This document shows, one piece after another, positions 62,281-64,000 of a stretch of DNA of 64,000 nt. Below the pieces are notes generated by a model. That model was not told the origin of the DNA and did not search any database. It saw only the letters and a list, made by a program, of their open reading frames with translations. Within the stretch, counting starts at the first letter, position 1. Each line of letters opens with the position of its first letter. A program made the position numbers and the translations under genes. Source of the DNA: Pegea sp. RAD2-039 (taxonomy: Eukaryota > Chordata > Thaliacea > Salpida > Salpidae); assembly GCA_034620365.1 (NCBI GenBank), contig JAQGEQ010000043.1:744001-808000 (forward strand), in the 5' to 3' direction.

Positions 62281-64000
62281 TTTGATTATATCATTTATCT
62301 TAAAAAAACTCTTTTACAAGTGAATAGCTCTTAGAGTAGATTCTAGCGCAGTTCTGTTAGTTAAGTCAATAAAAATTATTACTTTCAGTCTTATAAGTCT
62401 TTACAATACGAGTCTTTAAATAGAGTCTATGTTAGTAAGAGTAGCTTTCAGCTTGATAGCTAGGGACGCTAAAATTGCTTCTAAACCAGCTAGAATGTCA
62501 TAAAATTTAATAACTAGATGAAATAAGATTTTTAAAAATGAGTTTGCAATAAAAATTATTTTATTATACTCAAATTTTTATAAGATTGATTATTAGTGGT
62601 TTTATGTTGTTTGCCAATGAAAAAAAATTTGTTAAATTAATTTTACTTTATTATAAATGAGCCGTATATAAAACTGATTTAAACGAATTTTGCATTAAAA
62701 CCACTAGCTTCAATGAAAAACAACTTGCACTCATGTAATAACGAACTCTGTGCGGCAATTAACTTCTGTAGTAGTCGCAAAAAAACTTTCTATCTATAGT
62801 ACAAAAACAATAAAAGTTTTCTAATAAATTTCTTTATTTTGACATTAAATTTAAAGTTTCGTTCAAAAAACTTTTTGTCATTTTATCAGCACCATAAAAT
62901 TACACTGTGAATATTTATTAGTTTTTACTTTCTAGAGTGTAAACAAATTTCGACTAAAATGTTATAACAGCCGTGATATCATTTGATAAATATTTCAAAA
63001 TATGCTCACTTTGGTATAATCTGTAAATAAATACCTTTAATCATAAGTAGATTTTATAAGCAATCTTGCTTAAAAAGTTTCTTTGAAAGAGATTAAACGT
63101 CCGAGTTTTATGATTTGTTTTATTTAGTATAGATTTTGTTTAATGAGATCAAAGTATAAATTTGAAAGAAATTCCTGCAAAGGATTATGCAAACTATCAA
63201 TTGTGTAAAATGTTCAAACAAAATGCTAGTGACAGCAGATAGTTAAACAATTTTTTTTAAATATATCTTTATAAGGTGTTTTATCATACTCACTTTTAAA
63301 GAAAACATAAGGAGCTTAACACAAGGTATATGCATACACTATTTAAGTTTATCGAGTAATGTTTACAAAAAGAAAACAGAAATAACTGTAGACAAGTTAA
63401 ACAGTTTATACAAGATTGTGAAAAATAAGGCATAGGTGGATAAATGAAGTTTTGGCTTGCTTACAAAAACATAAAGTTGTTCTGCTTGACATGTTTTGAT
63501 TTATCTGTTTAAAAGTTATGCTTATAACAGCAATTTACTTTTATTAAACTTTTGAAAGATTTTGTTGATAATTGGGAATTTTTCAATGCTACAACATTCT
63601 CGAATATTTCTATAGGCTCAAAAGGTCATCATTATTTTCATCGATAAGTTGATAAAAATTTGTTCTTATCTTTGAAATATAAATATTTACGCTTTTTAAC
63701 TTTGGTTGCAAGAAATTTCATAATTTGACAGATTACTAAAACGAAATCTACCCTATATGAGTGTTTGTACTTGACCTGAGATATATTTTTGTTTTAAGTC
63801 ATGATTTCACTTCAATCTCAGTGCGATATCATTTAGCAGCTTTTAAGCTGAAGGATTTTCAAGATTTGACTTCATATTAAAATAAGATTTTATTTTTTGA
63901 TTCAGTTTAGTTATTTAGAAATGATCAATTTATTTAATCAAACCTTTTTGAAAAATTGTAAGAATCTATAAGACCTTAAATTTTATTGAAAACTAAAAGT
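62281..64000. other. Right-edge AT-rich stretch
   Basis: No supported coding region, RNA gene or repeat array. A slightly less AT-rich stretch at about 62330-62500 could be diverged sequence from the adjacent LINE, but I cannot align it. Confidence 0.45.

Noticed and set aside
1..64000. CRISPR arrays, operons, ribosome binding sites, rRNA and tRNA genes
   Set aside because: The DNA is eukaryotic with spliced genes; I saw no regularly spaced repeats and no tRNA or rRNA signatures.

Overview
The window is nuclear DNA from an AT-rich invertebrate-type metazoan. The genes are split by spliceosomal GT-AG introns and encode animal families: a secreted protein of calcium-binding EGF repeats, a SEC23IP/DDHD2-type phospholipase and an SLC8-type Na+/Ca2+ exchanger. 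Intergenic and intronic DNA is very AT-rich, and a CR1/Jockey-like LINE family has left decayed copies. I cannot name a species or phylum from the sequence.

Layout. 1-1594: no certain gene; two weak coding-like patches on the + strand. 1595-8065 (-): complete 22-exon gene for a 950-residue secreted protein with a signal peptide, 14 EGF modules and a C-terminal cysteine-containing domain resembling the neurotrophin/Spaetzle cystine-knot fold. A TATA-like box lies upstream and an AATAAA downstream. 8166-11798: AT-rich spacer. 11799-14400: nest of broken LINE copies in opposing orientations. 15050-20644 (-): complete 18-exon gene for a 1001-residue WWE-SAM-DDHD phospholipase with the GHSLG serine motif. 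20645-24889: spacer. 24890-41389 (-): complete 11-exon coding region for a 968-residue Na+/Ca2+ exchanger with introns up to 3.7 kb. A possible 5' noncoding exon lies near 44.5-44.8 kb. 44.9-64 kb: mostly empty AT-rich DNA with a few isolated exon-like segments and two LINE 3' ends (60.4-61.0 kb on +, 62.2 kb on -).

The three gene models were joined by hand from splice sites. In each, the summed exon length is a multiple of three, every junction keeps frame, and the family motifs run across the joins. All three genes are on the minus strand, but nothing suggests that they are co-regulated: one product is secreted, one is likely at ER exit sites or Golgi, and one is a plasma-membrane transporter. 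The most interesting object is the first gene, which joins a long EGF array to a growth-factor-like C-terminal domain.
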